Source: Brevibacterium atlanticum
GTDB lineage: Bacteria > Actinomycetota > Actinomycetes > Actinomycetales > Brevibacteriaceae
Direction of reading: 5' to 3'
Assembly: GCF_011617245.1 (NCBI RefSeq)
Contig: NZ_CP050152.1
Span: 2,718,503-2,782,502 of the forward strand
DNA length: 64,000 nt
The position numbers and the translations under genes are program-made. Below, one piece after another: positions 8,610 through 16,958 of the stretch (positions within the stretch are counted from its first letter, which is position 1; every line of letters starts with the position of its first letter). Below the pieces are notes generated by a model that was not told the origin of the DNA, did not search any database, and saw only the letters and a list, made by a program, of their open reading frames with translations.

Positions 8610-9548
8610 TCAGGTGTGCAGGACCTCGCGCACATCGGCGATGTCCTCGTGCATCTGCACGATGAGGTCGTCCATGCCGGTGAAGGCGACCTGGCCGCGG
8701 ATGCGGGCGACGAATTCGAGAGTCATCTCACGGTCGTAGACGTCGAATTCGCCGAATTCCTTATCGAGCACGTAGGCCTCGACTCGGCGGGAACTGCCCT
8801 GGAAGGTCGGGTTCGTGCCCACAGAGATCGCGGCCGGATACGACTGACCTTCGCCGGAGAACGTGGCGCGGCCGGCGTAGACGCCGTCGGCGGGCACGAG
8901 CCCGGAATGGTCGTCTGAGAGGTTCGCCGTCGGGAATCCGAGGTCACGTCCGCGGGCGTCACCGTGGACGACGGTACCGTGGACGGCGTGGTAGCGGCCG
9001 AGCTGATCGGCCGCCTCGGCGACGTCACCTGAGGTGAGCTGTTCGCGGATCCGGGAGGACGAATACCGTCCCCCGCGCCCGACTTCGTCGATCGTCTCGG
9101 TGCGGAAGCCGTAATCGTCGCCGAGGCGGCGCAGCGTCTCGATGGTGCCTTCGTTGTCGCGCCCGAAGCGGACGTCGTCGCCGACGACGACGATGCGCGC
9201 CTTGAGTGCCTCGACGAAGTAGGTGCGGACGAATTCCTCGGGCGTCTGGGCGGCGAAGTCGAGGTCGTAGGGCTGGATGAGGAGGGCGTCGATGCCGGTG
9301 GCGGCGATGAGTTCGGCCTTCTGCCCGCTGCTCGTGATCATCACGGTCGGGTCCTCGGGCCGGTGGACGGTGCGCGGGTGGGGGTCGAAGGTCATCGCGA
9401 TCGACGCCAGTCCCTCTTCCCGGGCGCGGGCGGCGACGGCTGCCAGGACAGTCTGGTGTCCGCGGTGGACGCCGTCGAAGTTGCCGAGGGTGACGACGGT
9501 GCCGACATCGTCGACGTCGACCTCATCGAGTCCGTGATACAGCTTCAC
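8610..9548 (-). CDS. ribF: Bifunctional riboflavin kinase / FAD synthetase
   Basis: Converts riboflavin to FMN and FMN to FAD. The N-terminal FAD-synthetase domain carries TLGNFDGVHRGHQ near residue 22 and a C-terminal ISSSRIRE-type signature (here RYSSSRIREQL) near 157. The riboflavin-kinase domain carries GFPTANL near 195 and the later GVYAGRA and MTLEFVARIRGQ. I used the GTG at 9548 (translation VKLYHGLDEVD), which has GGAAGGAG ten bases upstream; a start eight codons earlier is possible. 312 residues is normal for the family. Confidence 0.94.
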   Translation of the reverse strand: MKLYHGLDEVDVDDVGTVVTLGNFDGVHRGHQTVLAAVAARAREEGLASIAMTFDPHPRTVHRPEDPTVMITSSGQKAELIAATGIDALLIQPYDLDFAAQTPEEFVRTYFVEALKARIVVVGDDVRFGRDNEGTIETLRRLGDDYGFRTETIDEVGRGGRYSSSRIREQLTSGDVAEAADQLGRYHAVHGTVVHGDARGRDLGFPTANLSDDHSGLVPADGVYAGRATFSGEGQSYPAAISVGTNPTFQGSSRRVEAYVLDKEFGEFDVYDREMTLEFVARIRGQVAFTGMDDLIVQMHEDIADVREVLHT

Positions 9549-9615
9549 CAGACGATCGCTCCTTCCGTGCACCGACTCAGATTATCGCAGACATGATCGC
9601 GCTCCTAACCCGCAC

Positions 9616-9628
9616 CTCGCCGAGGTGG
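9616..9628 (+). repeat. Intergenic copy of the CTCGCCGAGGTGG motif
   Basis: Exact 13-mer CTCGCCGAGGTGG in the non-coding gap between the ribF start and the end of the small membrane protein gene. Other exact intergenic copies are at 36145, 40899 and 53932. The core CCTCG-C-CGAGG is a short odd palindrome. Just beyond it, CTGTTCAGGCGATG is repeated with a 16-nt period at 9686 and 9702 around the stop of the next gene. Confidence 0.5.
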
Positions 9629-9705
9629 CCCCGCCCGATCTCGGTCGTCAGGTGACCGTCCGGTCGGGGCGGGGTCGGCGACCGTCTGTTCAGGCGATGC
9701 CCTGT

Positions 9706-10077
9706 TCAGGCGATGAGGGCCCAGCCGATGACGCCGATGAGGGAGGACAGGGCGATGGAGACGAAGGTGCCGATGATGAACCGCTCCCCCGCCGCGGCCG
9801 AGGATTTGATCTCGGCGAAGCGGCCGAGTCCCTTCACCGCGATGACCACGGCCATGAGTTCGGGTCGCCCGAGGACGATGGCACCGGCGATGAGGGCGCG
9901 TTCGACGATGCCGATCCACATGCCGCCGCGCAGGACCTCGACGTCTTCGGCCCCCGTGCGCTCGGGCTTGTGGCCCGGGCCGGAATGGGTCACGCGCAGG
10001 AACGCCGGCACGAGCGGCCACCCGACGAGGGCAGCGACTGCCGCGGCCGCGATGGCGACGAGGACGTCAGTCCACAT
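9706..10077 (-). CDS. Small integral membrane protein next to satD
   Basis: 123-residue protein of unknown function. Hydrophobic stretches lie at residues 3-24 (TDVLVAIAAAAVAALVGWPL), about 57-72 (GIVERALIAGAIVLG) and about 98-121 (FIIGTFVSIALSSLIGVIGW), with a polar loop containing TGAEDVEVLRGG between the first two. The start at 10077 (MWTDVLVA) overlaps the end of the SatD-family gene by 11 nt, so the two are translated together. I do not recognise a family. The pairing suggests the membrane partner of a SatD-type regulator. Confidence 0.75.
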   Translation of the reverse strand: MWTDVLVAIAAAAVAALVGWPLVPAFLRVTHSGPGHKPERTGAEDVEVLRGGMWIGIVERALIAGAIVLGRPELMAVVIAVKGLGRFAEIKSSAAAGERFIIGTFVSIALSSLIGVIGWALIA

Positions 10078-10720
10078 GGGCGCCACCTTCCATCTGCCTG
10101 AGTTCAGCTGATTGCCTGAGGTGATATTCGGAAAGCTCTTGGGCACCGGCGACGATCTCGGCGGTGCCCGAGGCAAGCACTCTGGATACGGCCTGCTGCG
10201 AGACCCCGAAGAATGCGGCGATCTCGGCTTGGGTCGCATCGGGGTGGTCGAGTCGGTGGTCGACGTAGCCGCGCGAGTGGGTGCGCAGCTCCCCCAGCGT
10301 GTTCACGAGCAGGCGCAGGGCAGCCTCGGCGAGGGTGCGCTCGGTGGATTCGCGCTCATTGAGCGGTCGGTCGGTGGACTCTCCCTCGCTGCGGACGACG
10401 AGGTGGGCGGGCGCGGACTTCGCGGATTCCACGGCCTGTCTGGCCGCATAGAACGCCTGCCCTCTGGCTTCGGTGGTGGCCGTCGGCAGCGGCCGCTCGA
10501 CATCACCGATACCGAGGCCGATGTGCCAGCCTGAGGCAACGGCGATGCGGCGGATTGCCTCGGCGACGGCGGCCGGATCGTCGAGAACGCCCTGAACCTC
10601 ATCGCCGATCGTGCGGGCGAACGGGATGACGGCGTCGATGGGCTCGAGTACCGCGAGGACAGCAGGCACGGCATCATCACTCGAGCGCGAGTCCTGCTGG
10701 TCGATGGTGAGGACGTACAT
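10067..10720 (-). CDS. SatD-family protein with C-terminal helix-turn-helix
   Basis: 217-residue protein starting MYVLTIDQQDSRSSDD, the opening typical of SatD-like proteins. The middle contains IGLGIGDVERPLP near residue 70, resembling the nucleotidyl-cyclase-like core seen in that family. The end carries a clear HTH, ATQAEIAAFFGVSQQAVSRV, at about 162-182. The start was set at the ATG at 10720, since the frame upstream is not family-like. An AT-rich inverted repeat 45-63 nt upstream probably is its own operator. Role unknown; SatD was named in a streptococcal acid-tolerance locus, but that function should not be carried over. Confidence 0.75.
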   Translation of the reverse strand: MYVLTIDQQDSRSSDDAVPAVLAVLEPIDAVIPFARTIGDEVQGVLDDPAAVAEAIRRIAVASGWHIGLGIGDVERPLPTATTEARGQAFYAARQAVESAKSAPAHLVVRSEGESTDRPLNERESTERTLAEAALRLLVNTLGELRTHSRGYVDHRLDHPDATQAEIAAFFGVSQQAVSRVLASGTAEIVAGAQELSEYHLRQSAELRQMEGGAHVD

Positions 10721-10764
10721 GACTTCAGTACACCAGAATTCGCACCGGTGCACAAGGTTTTTGA

Positions 10765-10783
10765 TTGTATTTCTTCAATACAA
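10765..10783. promoter_or_regulatory. AT-rich inverted-repeat operator upstream of the satD-like gene
   Basis: TTGTATT-TCTTC-AATACAA: 7-bp perfect arms with a 5-nt spacer inside a markedly AT-rich stretch (about 10758-10800). A -10-like TACAAT reads on the minus strand at 10769-10764, inside the repeat, so a bound protein would block the promoter. Autoregulation by the HTH of the SatD-like protein is the simplest reading. Confidence 0.6.
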
Positions 10784-10819
10784 GCTAATCAGTTGTGCTT
10801 TGTGAACAGCCGTGGCGGC

Positions 10820-11740
10820 TCAGGCGAGGTCGATGGCGAAGGCGGTCAGCGACTTGAGACCGCCGTCGCGGCGCACCTCGGCGACGGAGACGAGCACGTC
10901 ATCGCAGATGACCGCCACTACCGAGTCTGCGCTCGCGGACGAGCCCTCGGTAGCCACCACCTTGCCCTGCATGAGTGCGATGGCCTGCTCCGTCCGGACA
11001 GTGACGACGGGCAGGAAGGTGCGGGCCGCCTCGGCGAGGGGCATGAGTGCGGGGGGCGCAGTGTCGAGATCGGCGGGCAGAGTCACCGCCTGGTCGAGTT
11101 CGAAGTCGCCGACTCGAGTCCGGCGCAGCGCAGTGAGATGCCCGTAGACGCCGAGGTCGGTGCCGATGTCGCGGGCCAGGGCACGCACGTAGGTTCCCGA
11201 GGAGCAGTCGACCTCGACATCGACATCGATATGGCCGTCGGCGGCGGAGAAGCGGATGTCGATGATCTCGAACGAGGAGATCTCGACGCGGCGGGCCTTC
11301 AGCTGCACGTCTTCGCCGGCGCGCACACGCGCATAGGAGCGTTTGCCGTCGACCTTGATCGCCGAGACCGCGCTGGGCACCTGGTCGATGGGTCCGCGCA
11401 GCTTCGCGACAGCGGCTTCGATCGCCGGAGTGTCGACGGTGGCGAGGTCTGCGGGCACGGCGAAGCAGTCGGGTCCGGAGTCCGCGTCATCGGTCGGGGT
11501 CGAGGACCCGAGGCGGATCGTCGCCAGATAGGTCTTCGAGACTCCCGTGATATAGGTGAGCAGCTTGGTGCCGCGGCCGAGGCCGAGCACGAGCACTCCG
11601 GTGGCCATCGGATCGAGGGTGCCGGCATGACCGACCTTCTTCGTTCCGTACCAGCGGCGGATGCGGGAGACCACACCATGGGAACTCAGGCCCTGCGGTT
11701 TGTCGCAGACGAGGATGCCCTGCGGGGAAGATTCGCTCAC
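10820..11740 (-). CDS. truB: tRNA pseudouridine(55) synthase
   Basis: Makes pseudouridine 55 in the T-loop of tRNAs. 306 residues. The N-terminal motif DKPQGLSSHGVV and the catalytic GHAGTLDPMATGVL (Asp at about 43) are intact, followed by the RNA-contacting TYLATIRLG and the GTYVRALARDIG block near 185. It begins 11 nt after the stop of the wall-associated protein gene and is in the usual rbfA-truB-ribF neighbourhood, interrupted here by that protein and the satD pair. Confidence 0.96.
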   Translation of the reverse strand: MSESSPQGILVCDKPQGLSSHGVVSRIRRWYGTKKVGHAGTLDPMATGVLVLGLGRGTKLLTYITGVSKTYLATIRLGSSTPTDDADSGPDCFAVPADLATVDTPAIEAAVAKLRGPIDQVPSAVSAIKVDGKRSYARVRAGEDVQLKARRVEISSFEIIDIRFSAADGHIDVDVEVDCSSGTYVRALARDIGTDLGVYGHLTALRRTRVGDFELDQAVTLPADLDTAPPALMPLAEAARTFLPVVTVRTEQAIALMQGKVVATEGSSASADSVVAVICDDVLVSVAEVRRDGGLKSLTAFAIDLA

Positions 11741-11751
11741 GAAGGCAGGAA

Positions 11752-12615
11752 TCAGTTGAAAGAGGCGTGCACGTGGTCGAAGTGGTTGGCCGTGGCGGAG
11801 CCGCGGTCCTCCATGCCCTTCCAGCCCTTTCCGGGCATCCAGATGCGCTGCTTCCAGATGACGTACTTGACGTTGAGGCTGCCCTGGTTCTTGATGAGGT
11901 ATTCGGCGATGCGGTCGCCGGTGGATCCGGTGATCATGATGTCCACAGCCTCACCGGTGTTGTGATCCGAACCGGTGCCCGGGCGGCGTCCGCCGAAGGT
12001 CTTGACCTCGGGGAACTTCGCGCACACGGCACGGTAGCCATTGACGGCGTTCGGCAGCAGGCCGGATTCGATCGAGGAGGACACGCTGCACGGCGGAGCC
12101 GAGGTGTCACTCGAAGTGCCTTCGCCCTTCTCGGACTTCTCATCCGAGGATGAGGAGTCATCGCTCTTGCTCGAGGAGGCCGAGGACTCTGTGGTCGGCT
12201 TCGGCTTGGGTGTCTTGACGTTGAGCGTGGTCTTCGAGGACTTGTTCTTGTACTTCGGATCGTCCTTGACCTTGTCGAGGTACTCTTCGCCGGCCTTCTC
12301 ACGCTGTTCGTCGAGTTCGTCCTGGCTCACCTGCGAGGGGCTGGTGGATTCCTCGGAGGTGGTGTTCGCAGCCTCGGTGGTGACGTTGCCCGTGTCGGGC
12401 GGTCCCATGACGACGGTCGAACCGACCACGGCTGCGGTCGCGGCCGCCGGAACGGCGATGGCAGCGACGACGGGACGCTGCTTGACGGTCGCCAGCACGG
12501 AAGTCGCCGTCGACGGCACGTTCGCTGAGTGCCGGCCCGAGGAGCGCTTGTTGGGAGTGAGATCCCGGACGAGCTGCTTCGCGAACGACGGCTTCGGTGA
12601 AGAGTGCTTACCCAA
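11752..12615 (-). CDS. Membrane-anchored M15-like cell-wall peptidase domain protein
   Basis: 287 residues in three parts: a basic cytoplasmic N-terminus (1-45), one membrane segment at about 48-70 (PVVAAIAVPAAATAAVVG), a low-complexity Ser/Lys/Glu-rich wall-spanning linker (about 75-172), and a C-terminal domain from about 175. That domain carries SDHNTGEAVDIM (His218, Asp225) and HFDHVH (residues 278-283), the zinc-ligand layout of VanY/M15 peptidases and of the ARB-07466-like domain family. It probably trims peptidoglycan peptides outside the membrane. It has its own promoter and repeat elements upstream, so it is likely regulated apart from rbfA and truB. Confidence 0.82.
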   Translation of the reverse strand: MGKHSSPKPSFAKQLVRDLTPNKRSSGRHSANVPSTATSVLATVKQRPVVAAIAVPAAATAAVVGSTVVMGPPDTGNVTTEAANTTSEESTSPSQVSQDELDEQREKAGEEYLDKVKDDPKYKNKSSKTTLNVKTPKPKPTTESSASSSKSDDSSSSDEKSEKGEGTSSDTSAPPCSVSSSIESGLLPNAVNGYRAVCAKFPEVKTFGGRRPGTGSDHNTGEAVDIMITGSTGDRIAEYLIKNQGSLNVKYVIWKQRIWMPGKGWKGMEDRGSATANHFDHVHASFN

Positions 12616-12638
12616 TGCAGAATTCCCTTAACAGAGTC

Positions 12639-12698
12639 GTAATCGTTTCGTTACCGGAAAAAGTCTACGACACCATGCAAAGATAACAAAACTGTTAC
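12639..12698 (-). promoter_or_regulatory. Promoter with GTAAC-type repeats for the M15-like gene
   Basis: On the minus strand, TTGTTA and TAGACT are spaced by 16 nt (12689-12662), a good sigma-70-like promoter in an AT-rich stretch. Two related elements flank it: GTAAC-N6-GTTAT, whose core is the inverted repeat TAACA-GTTT-TGTTA at 12684-12697, and GTAAC-N6-ATTAC at 12654-12639. Both have the 11-nt period of OmpR-family regulators. MtrA, which controls wall hydrolases in actinobacteria, is a reasonable but unproven candidate. Confidence 0.5.
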
Positions 12699-12879
12699 AG
12701 GAAGTTTTTTTCCGCACGTGACGAAGATCAAGCCTTCGGTGCAGCCGCCCCGACCACCGGGCGAAGCCATCGGCAGTGACAACATCGCAGTTCAGTTCGC
12801 GCCAACATCGCAGGTCAGGTCCGTCCGCATCGCAGCTCAACCCACAACCGCGGCAACGGTGGCCTGCGTCCACGACGCC

Positions 12880-13314
12880 TCAGTCCTCGTCGGTGCCGTC
12901 GGTCTTCTTATACGGGTCGGATTCTCCGGCAGGCTGCGCATTCTTCGCCAGGCCCGCCACACGGGCATCGTCGGCGGCGGCCTGAGCCAGCAGTCCGTCG
13001 AGCCGGGCGGCCGCCTCGGGGACGGCATCGGCGATGAATTCGAGGCTCGGGGTCAGACGGATCGTCAGGCCCTTGCCGACCTCGGAGCGGATGAATCCCT
13101 TTGCGGATTCGAGCGCCTTGCCGGTGCCGACGAGGTCCTGGTCATCACCGTAGACGGTGTAGAAGATCGTGGCGTGCTGGAGGTCGCCGGTCACCCGCAC
13201 ATCGGTGACGGTGACGAAGCCGAGGCGCGGATCCTTGAGCCTGCGTTCGATTGTGCTCGCGACGATGACCTTGATCTGGTCGGCGATCTTGCGAGCCCGA
13301 GTCGGGTCTGCCAT
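12880..13314 (-). CDS. rbfA: 30S ribosome-binding factor RbfA
   Basis: 144-residue assembly factor for 16S rRNA 5'-end maturation and cold adaptation. [20 protein letters not shown] at the start, then [21 protein letters not shown] and ATIFYTVYG are family blocks; the last 35 residues are a variable acidic tail (KKTDGTDED). It follows infB as usual, with a GC-rich hairpin in the 176-nt gap. Downstream of its stop the motif CATCGCAG recurs at 12783, 12806 and 12828. Confidence 0.95.
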   Translation of the reverse strand: MADPTRARKIADQIKVIVASTIERRLKDPRLGFVTVTDVRVTGDLQHATIFYTVYGDDQDLVGTGKALESAKGFIRSEVGKGLTIRLTPSLEFIADAVPEAAARLDGLLAQAAADDARVAGLAKNAQPAGESDPYKKTDGTDED

Positions 13315-13381
13315 GGTTCGTGTCCTTTGTGTCGGGGCCGGAGCAGTTCTTCAGGCCCAATGGTAACTGTGGAATCGACGC

Positions 13382-13418
13382 GGCTCCGGCCGGTCCCGTC
13401 ATGGAACCGGCCGGAGCC
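13382..13418 (-). terminator. Hairpin between infB and rbfA
   Basis: Perfect 13-bp stem (GGCTCCGGCCGGT with its complement at 13406-13418) around an 11-nt loop. It lies 73 nt after the infB stop and has no following T-run, so it may attenuate transcription or protect a processed end rather than fully terminate. Confidence 0.55.
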
Positions 13419-13490
13419 TTCGAAGTCGACTCTCTGCGGTCAGGAGTCCTACGCGATGAGGAATCCGCCGCGATCAGTTCGCGGATGCGA

Positions 13491-16385
13491 TCAGTCGCGC
13501 GGCTTCTCCTGCATCTCGAAGGTCTCGATGATGTCGCCTTCGCGCAGGTCGTTGAACTTGCCGAGTCCGATACCGCACTCGTAGCCCTCGCGGACCTCGG
13601 TCGCGTCATCCTTGAACCGACGCAGCGATTCGATGCTGACGTTGTCGCCGATGACGACACCGTCGCGGGTGACGCGAGCGGTCGAGTTGCGCTTGATGAG
13701 ACCGTCGCGGACGATCGAACCGGCGATGTTGCCGAACTTCGACGACCGGAAGACCTCGCGGATCTCCGCGGTGCCCGTCTGGACCTCTTCGAACTCGGGC
13801 TTGAGCATGCCCCTGAGCGAGTTCTCGATGTCGTCGATCGCCTGGTAGATGACCGAGTAGTAGCGCACGTCGACGCCTTCGCGGTCGGCCAGGTCGCGAG
13901 CCTTCGCTTCCGGACGGACGTTGAAGCCGAGGACGATCGCGTTGTCGACCGTGGCCAGGTTGATGTCGTTCTCCGTGATCGCACCGACGCCGCGGTGGAT
14001 GATCCGCAGGTCGACATCGTCGCCCACATCGATTTTGAGCAGCGAATCCTCGAGCGCCTCGACGGCACCGGAGACATCGCCCTTGAGGATGAGGTTGAGC
14101 ATGTCGACCTTGCCCTCGGCCAGTGCCTTGGTGAAGTCCTCGAGGCTGATGCGCTTGCGACCGCGGGCCTGAGCGGCATTGCGCTCGATGGCGTCGCGCT
14201 TCTCAGCGATCTGCCGGGCGGTGCGATCGTCATCGGTGGAGATGAACGAGTCCCCGGCACGCGGAACCGAGGAGAGACCGAGCACCTGGACGGGACGGGA
14301 CGGACCCGCCTCGTCGACCTGGTTGCCGTTCTCATCGAACATCGCACGCACACGTCCGTAGGCAGTGCCGCAGACGATGGCGTCACCCTGACGCAGGGTG
14401 CCGGACTCGACGAGGACGGTCGCGACAGCACCGCGGCCCTTGTCGAGCTTGGCTTCGATCGCGATGCCGCGAGCGGACTTGTCGGGGTTGGCCCGCAGGT
14501 CCAGTGCAGCATCGGTGGTCAGCAGCACGGATTCGAGCAGCTGGTCGATGCCTTCGCGCTTGAGCGCGGAGATCGGCACGAACATCGTCTCGCCGCCGTA
14601 TTCCTCGGCCACGAGGTTGTATTCGGTCAGCTGCTGCATGACCTTGGCCGGGTTCGCCCCGTCCTTATCCACCTTGTTCACGGCCACGACGATCGGCACT
14701 TCGGCCGCTTGAGCGTGGTTGAGTGCTTCGATGGTCTGCGGCATCACACCGTCATCGGCGGCGACCACGAGGATTGCGAGGTCGGTCGACTTCGCACCGC
14801 GGGCACGCATGGCGGTGAACGCCTCGTGACCCGGGGTGTCGAGGAAGGTGAGCTTGCGCTCCTGACCCTCGTGTTCGACCTCGACCTGGTAAGCACCGAT
14901 GTGCTGAGTGATGCCACCGGCCTCACGACCGGCCACATTGGCCGAGCGGATGGCATCGAGCAGCTTGGTCTTACCGTGATCGACGTGACCCATCACGGTG
15001 ATCACCGGCGGACGAGCCTGGAGATCCTCGTCGTCTTCCTCAGCGGCTTCCGCGTCGAGGTCGATGTCGAAGGTCTCGAGCAGCTCACGGTCCTCGTCCT
15101 CGGGTGAGACGATCTCGATCTTGTAGCCGAGCTCCTCGCCGAGGACCTCGAAGGTCGCCTCGTCGAGGGACTGGGTGATCGTCGCCATCTCACCGAGGTG
15201 GAAGAGCACGGTGACGAGGTTCGTCGGATCCGTGTTGATCTTCTCGGCGAAGTCGGCCAGCGACGAGCCGCGACGCAGACGCAGCGGCGTGTTGCCGTCT
15301 CCGCGCGGAACGGTGACTCCACCGACCGAGGGAGCCTGCATCTGCTCGAGCTCTGCGCGCTTCGCCCGCTTCGACTTCCGTCCCTTCTGACGGGGACCGC
15401 CGCCGCGGCCGAAGGCACCCTGGGTGCTTCCGCGACCGCGACCTGAGCCGCGACCACCGGGGCCGCCGCCGGGTCCGCGACGAGGACCGCCGGCAGGGGC
15501 TCCGCCTGGGCCACCGGGACCGCCTGCGGGAGCGTTGCCGCGTCCGCCGCCGCGACCACGGCCGGGAGCGGGCTTATTGAGTGCCGAGTTCTTCAGCATC
15601 GACGGGTTGGGGCGCGGTGCACCGGGACGCGGTGCAGGACGCGGGCCGCCCGAGGACTCGTCGCCGCCCGAGCGGGGCTTCTGACCCGGCTTCGGCATTC
15701 CCTGCGAGGGTGCGAACGGGTTGTTGCCGGGGCGTCCGCCCTGGCCACCCTGACCGCCGGAGCGTCCACCGGGCTTGGGACCGCGGCCGCCGGGCTTGGG
15801 CATTCCCTGCGAGGACGCGAAGGGGTTGTTGCCGGGACGAGCCGAACGGCCTCCGGGCTTCGGGGCACCGGGCTTGCCGGCGCCGCCGGGCTTCGGAGCT
15901 CCGGGCTTCGGAGCTCCCGGCTTCGCTGCGGCAGCGGGCTTGGGTGCTCCGGGCTTCGGTGCGGACTTCGCCTCGGGTGCCGAGGGCTCGGCGGACTCGG
16001 TCGGTGCCGGGCTCGCTTCGGCCGCCGGCTCAGCGGCAGGCTTCGGTGCGGACTTCGCAGCGGGGGCGTCCGCCTCGGCGGGGGTCGGCTTCGCTGGGGT
16101 CGACTTCGGTGCCTGCTTCGCGGCGGGCTTGGGTGCGGGCTTCGCACCGGGTTTCGGGGCTCCGGGCTTTGCGGCCGGCTTCGCGGACTTCTTCGCGCCG
16201 GAGGACTTCTGGCCCTCGGCGGATCCGGAATCGGCGAAGGCTTCCTTCACCCGGCGCACGACGGGCGCTTCGAGTGTCGAGGAAGCAGAGCGAACGAATT
16301 CGCCCATGTCCTGGAGCTTCTCGAGGACGTTCTTACTGGTTGTGCCGAGCTCTTTCGCGAGCTCATGGACACGGGGCTTTGCCAC
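13491..16385 (-). CDS. infB: Translation initiation factor IF-2
   Basis: 964-residue GTPase that delivers initiator tRNA. An N-terminal IF2-N segment ([20 protein letters not shown]) is followed by a roughly 270-residue Pro/Ala/Lys then Gly/Arg-rich region, in which GNNPFA-x-SQGMPKPG is repeated near residues 185 and 220. After a second IF2-N domain ([15 protein letters not shown]) comes the G domain with GHVDHGKT at 466-473, DTPGHEAF and NKVDKDG. The C-terminal domains end with [16 protein letters not shown]. The long low-complexity N-terminus is usual for actinobacteria. It lies in the nusA-ylxR-infB-rbfA order. Confidence 0.97.
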   Translation of the reverse strand: MAKPRVHELAKELGTTSKNVLEKLQDMGEFVRSASSTLEAPVVRRVKEAFADSGSAEGQKSSGAKKSAKPAAKPGAPKPGAKPAPKPAAKQAPKSTPAKPTPAEADAPAAKSAPKPAAEPAAEASPAPTESAEPSAPEAKSAPKPGAPKPAAAAKPGAPKPGAPKPGGAGKPGAPKPGGRSARPGNNPFASSQGMPKPGGRGPKPGGRSGGQGGQGGRPGNNPFAPSQGMPKPGQKPRSGGDESSGGPRPAPRPGAPRPNPSMLKNSALNKPAPGRGRGGGRGNAPAGGPGGPGGAPAGGPRRGPGGGPGGRGSGRGRGSTQGAFGRGGGPRQKGRKSKRAKRAELEQMQAPSVGGVTVPRGDGNTPLRLRRGSSLADFAEKINTDPTNLVTVLFHLGEMATITQSLDEATFEVLGEELGYKIEIVSPEDEDRELLETFDIDLDAEAAEEDDEDLQARPPVITVMGHVDHGKTKLLDAIRSANVAGREAGGITQHIGAYQVEVEHEGQERKLTFLDTPGHEAFTAMRARGAKSTDLAILVVAADDGVMPQTIEALNHAQAAEVPIVVAVNKVDKDGANPAKVMQQLTEYNLVAEEYGGETMFVPISALKREGIDQLLESVLLTTDAALDLRANPDKSARGIAIEAKLDKGRGAVATVLVESGTLRQGDAIVCGTAYGRVRAMFDENGNQVDEAGPSRPVQVLGLSSVPRAGDSFISTDDDRTARQIAEKRDAIERNAAQARGRKRISLEDFTKALAEGKVDMLNLILKGDVSGAVEALEDSLLKIDVGDDVDLRIIHRGVGAITENDINLATVDNAIVLGFNVRPEAKARDLADREGVDVRYYSVIYQAIDDIENSLRGMLKPEFEEVQTGTAEIREVFRSSKFGNIAGSIVRDGLIKRNSTARVTRDGVVIGDNVSIESLRRFKDDATEVREGYECGIGLGKFNDLREGDIIETFEMQEKPRD

Positions 16386-16515
16386 AGTTCTCCTGTCCGG
16401 GTTCCTTCCCGGTCAGGAAAGAACCTCATCAATGAAGAGCAGTACTCATTTCACTGCTCTCTCGATTTCCGTCTGGGTGTCATCGTGCGACACTCACAAC
16501 TTGTCATCCATTCGG

Positions 16516-16797
16516 CTACCCGTTCTCTTTGGGTTCGGTATCCGGCCCCGGAAGGTCCGAGGCGGTGATCTTCGTTCGAAAGGCTCGAGCGAAGGCGGCA
16601 GTGGTCCGTGCCTTCGTCAGGCACTTCTCATCGGGATGTACCCAGGCACCACGTCCGGGAAGTGTCGCTGACACGTCGTGGACGACGGCCGGGTGCTGAT
16701 CGGGACGGAACACGAAGCGTGTCAGTGCGTTCCGATCGTCCTTCTGCCTACAGGCGATGCACGTCCTTACGGGTCCATCGCCAGCATTCACAATCAA
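16516..16797 (-). CDS. YlxR-family RNA-binding protein
   Basis: 93-residue YlxR (DUF448) protein with the diagnostic VRTCIACRQKDDRNAL near the N-terminus and LPGRGAWVHPDEKC in the middle. The family has a conserved nusA-infB location and is thought to bind nucleic acid (a nucleoid-associated or RNase P-modulating role has been proposed). The start may be a few codons inside the reported ATG. It is followed 130 nt later by infB. Confidence 0.9.
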   Translation of the reverse strand: MIVNAGDGPVRTCIACRQKDDRNALTRFVFRPDQHPAVVHDVSATLPGRGAWVHPDEKCLTKARTTAAFARAFRTKITASDLPGPDTEPKENG

Positions 16798-16892
16798 TGA
16801 TTCTACAGCACCGGCACCCCGGCTCGCGCCATGGGTCCAGTGGTGCGAATCACTCGCCGAAGCGGTTGGACTGCGACGATGTCGCTGGCAGG

Positions 16893-16958
16893 CCGCCTCG
16901 GCGGGGTCGGTCCACCGCCTCGGCGGGGTCAGTCCGCCGCCTCGGCGGGGTCAGTCCG
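16893..16958. repeat. 22-bp tandem repeat, three copies, over the nusA stop
   Basis: Three adjoining 22-bp units at 16893, 16915 and 16937, each opening CCGCCTCGGCGGGGTC. Units two and three are identical and unit one differs at two positions. The third unit contains the nusA stop codon (16951-16953), so the array starts at the last codons of nusA and extends downstream. The core CCGCC-T-CGGCGG is a near-palindrome related to the CCTCGCCGAGG motif found elsewhere in the window. Confidence 0.8.

Noticed and set aside
13145-15107. Long frames in both strands over infB and rbfA (about 455 and 595 codons)
   Set aside because: Low-complexity Ser/Arg or Asp/Gly-rich translations typical of wrong frames; infB is certain.
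16893-16958. CRISPR array
   Set aside because: Three directly joined 22-bp units without unique spacers; a plain tandem repeat.
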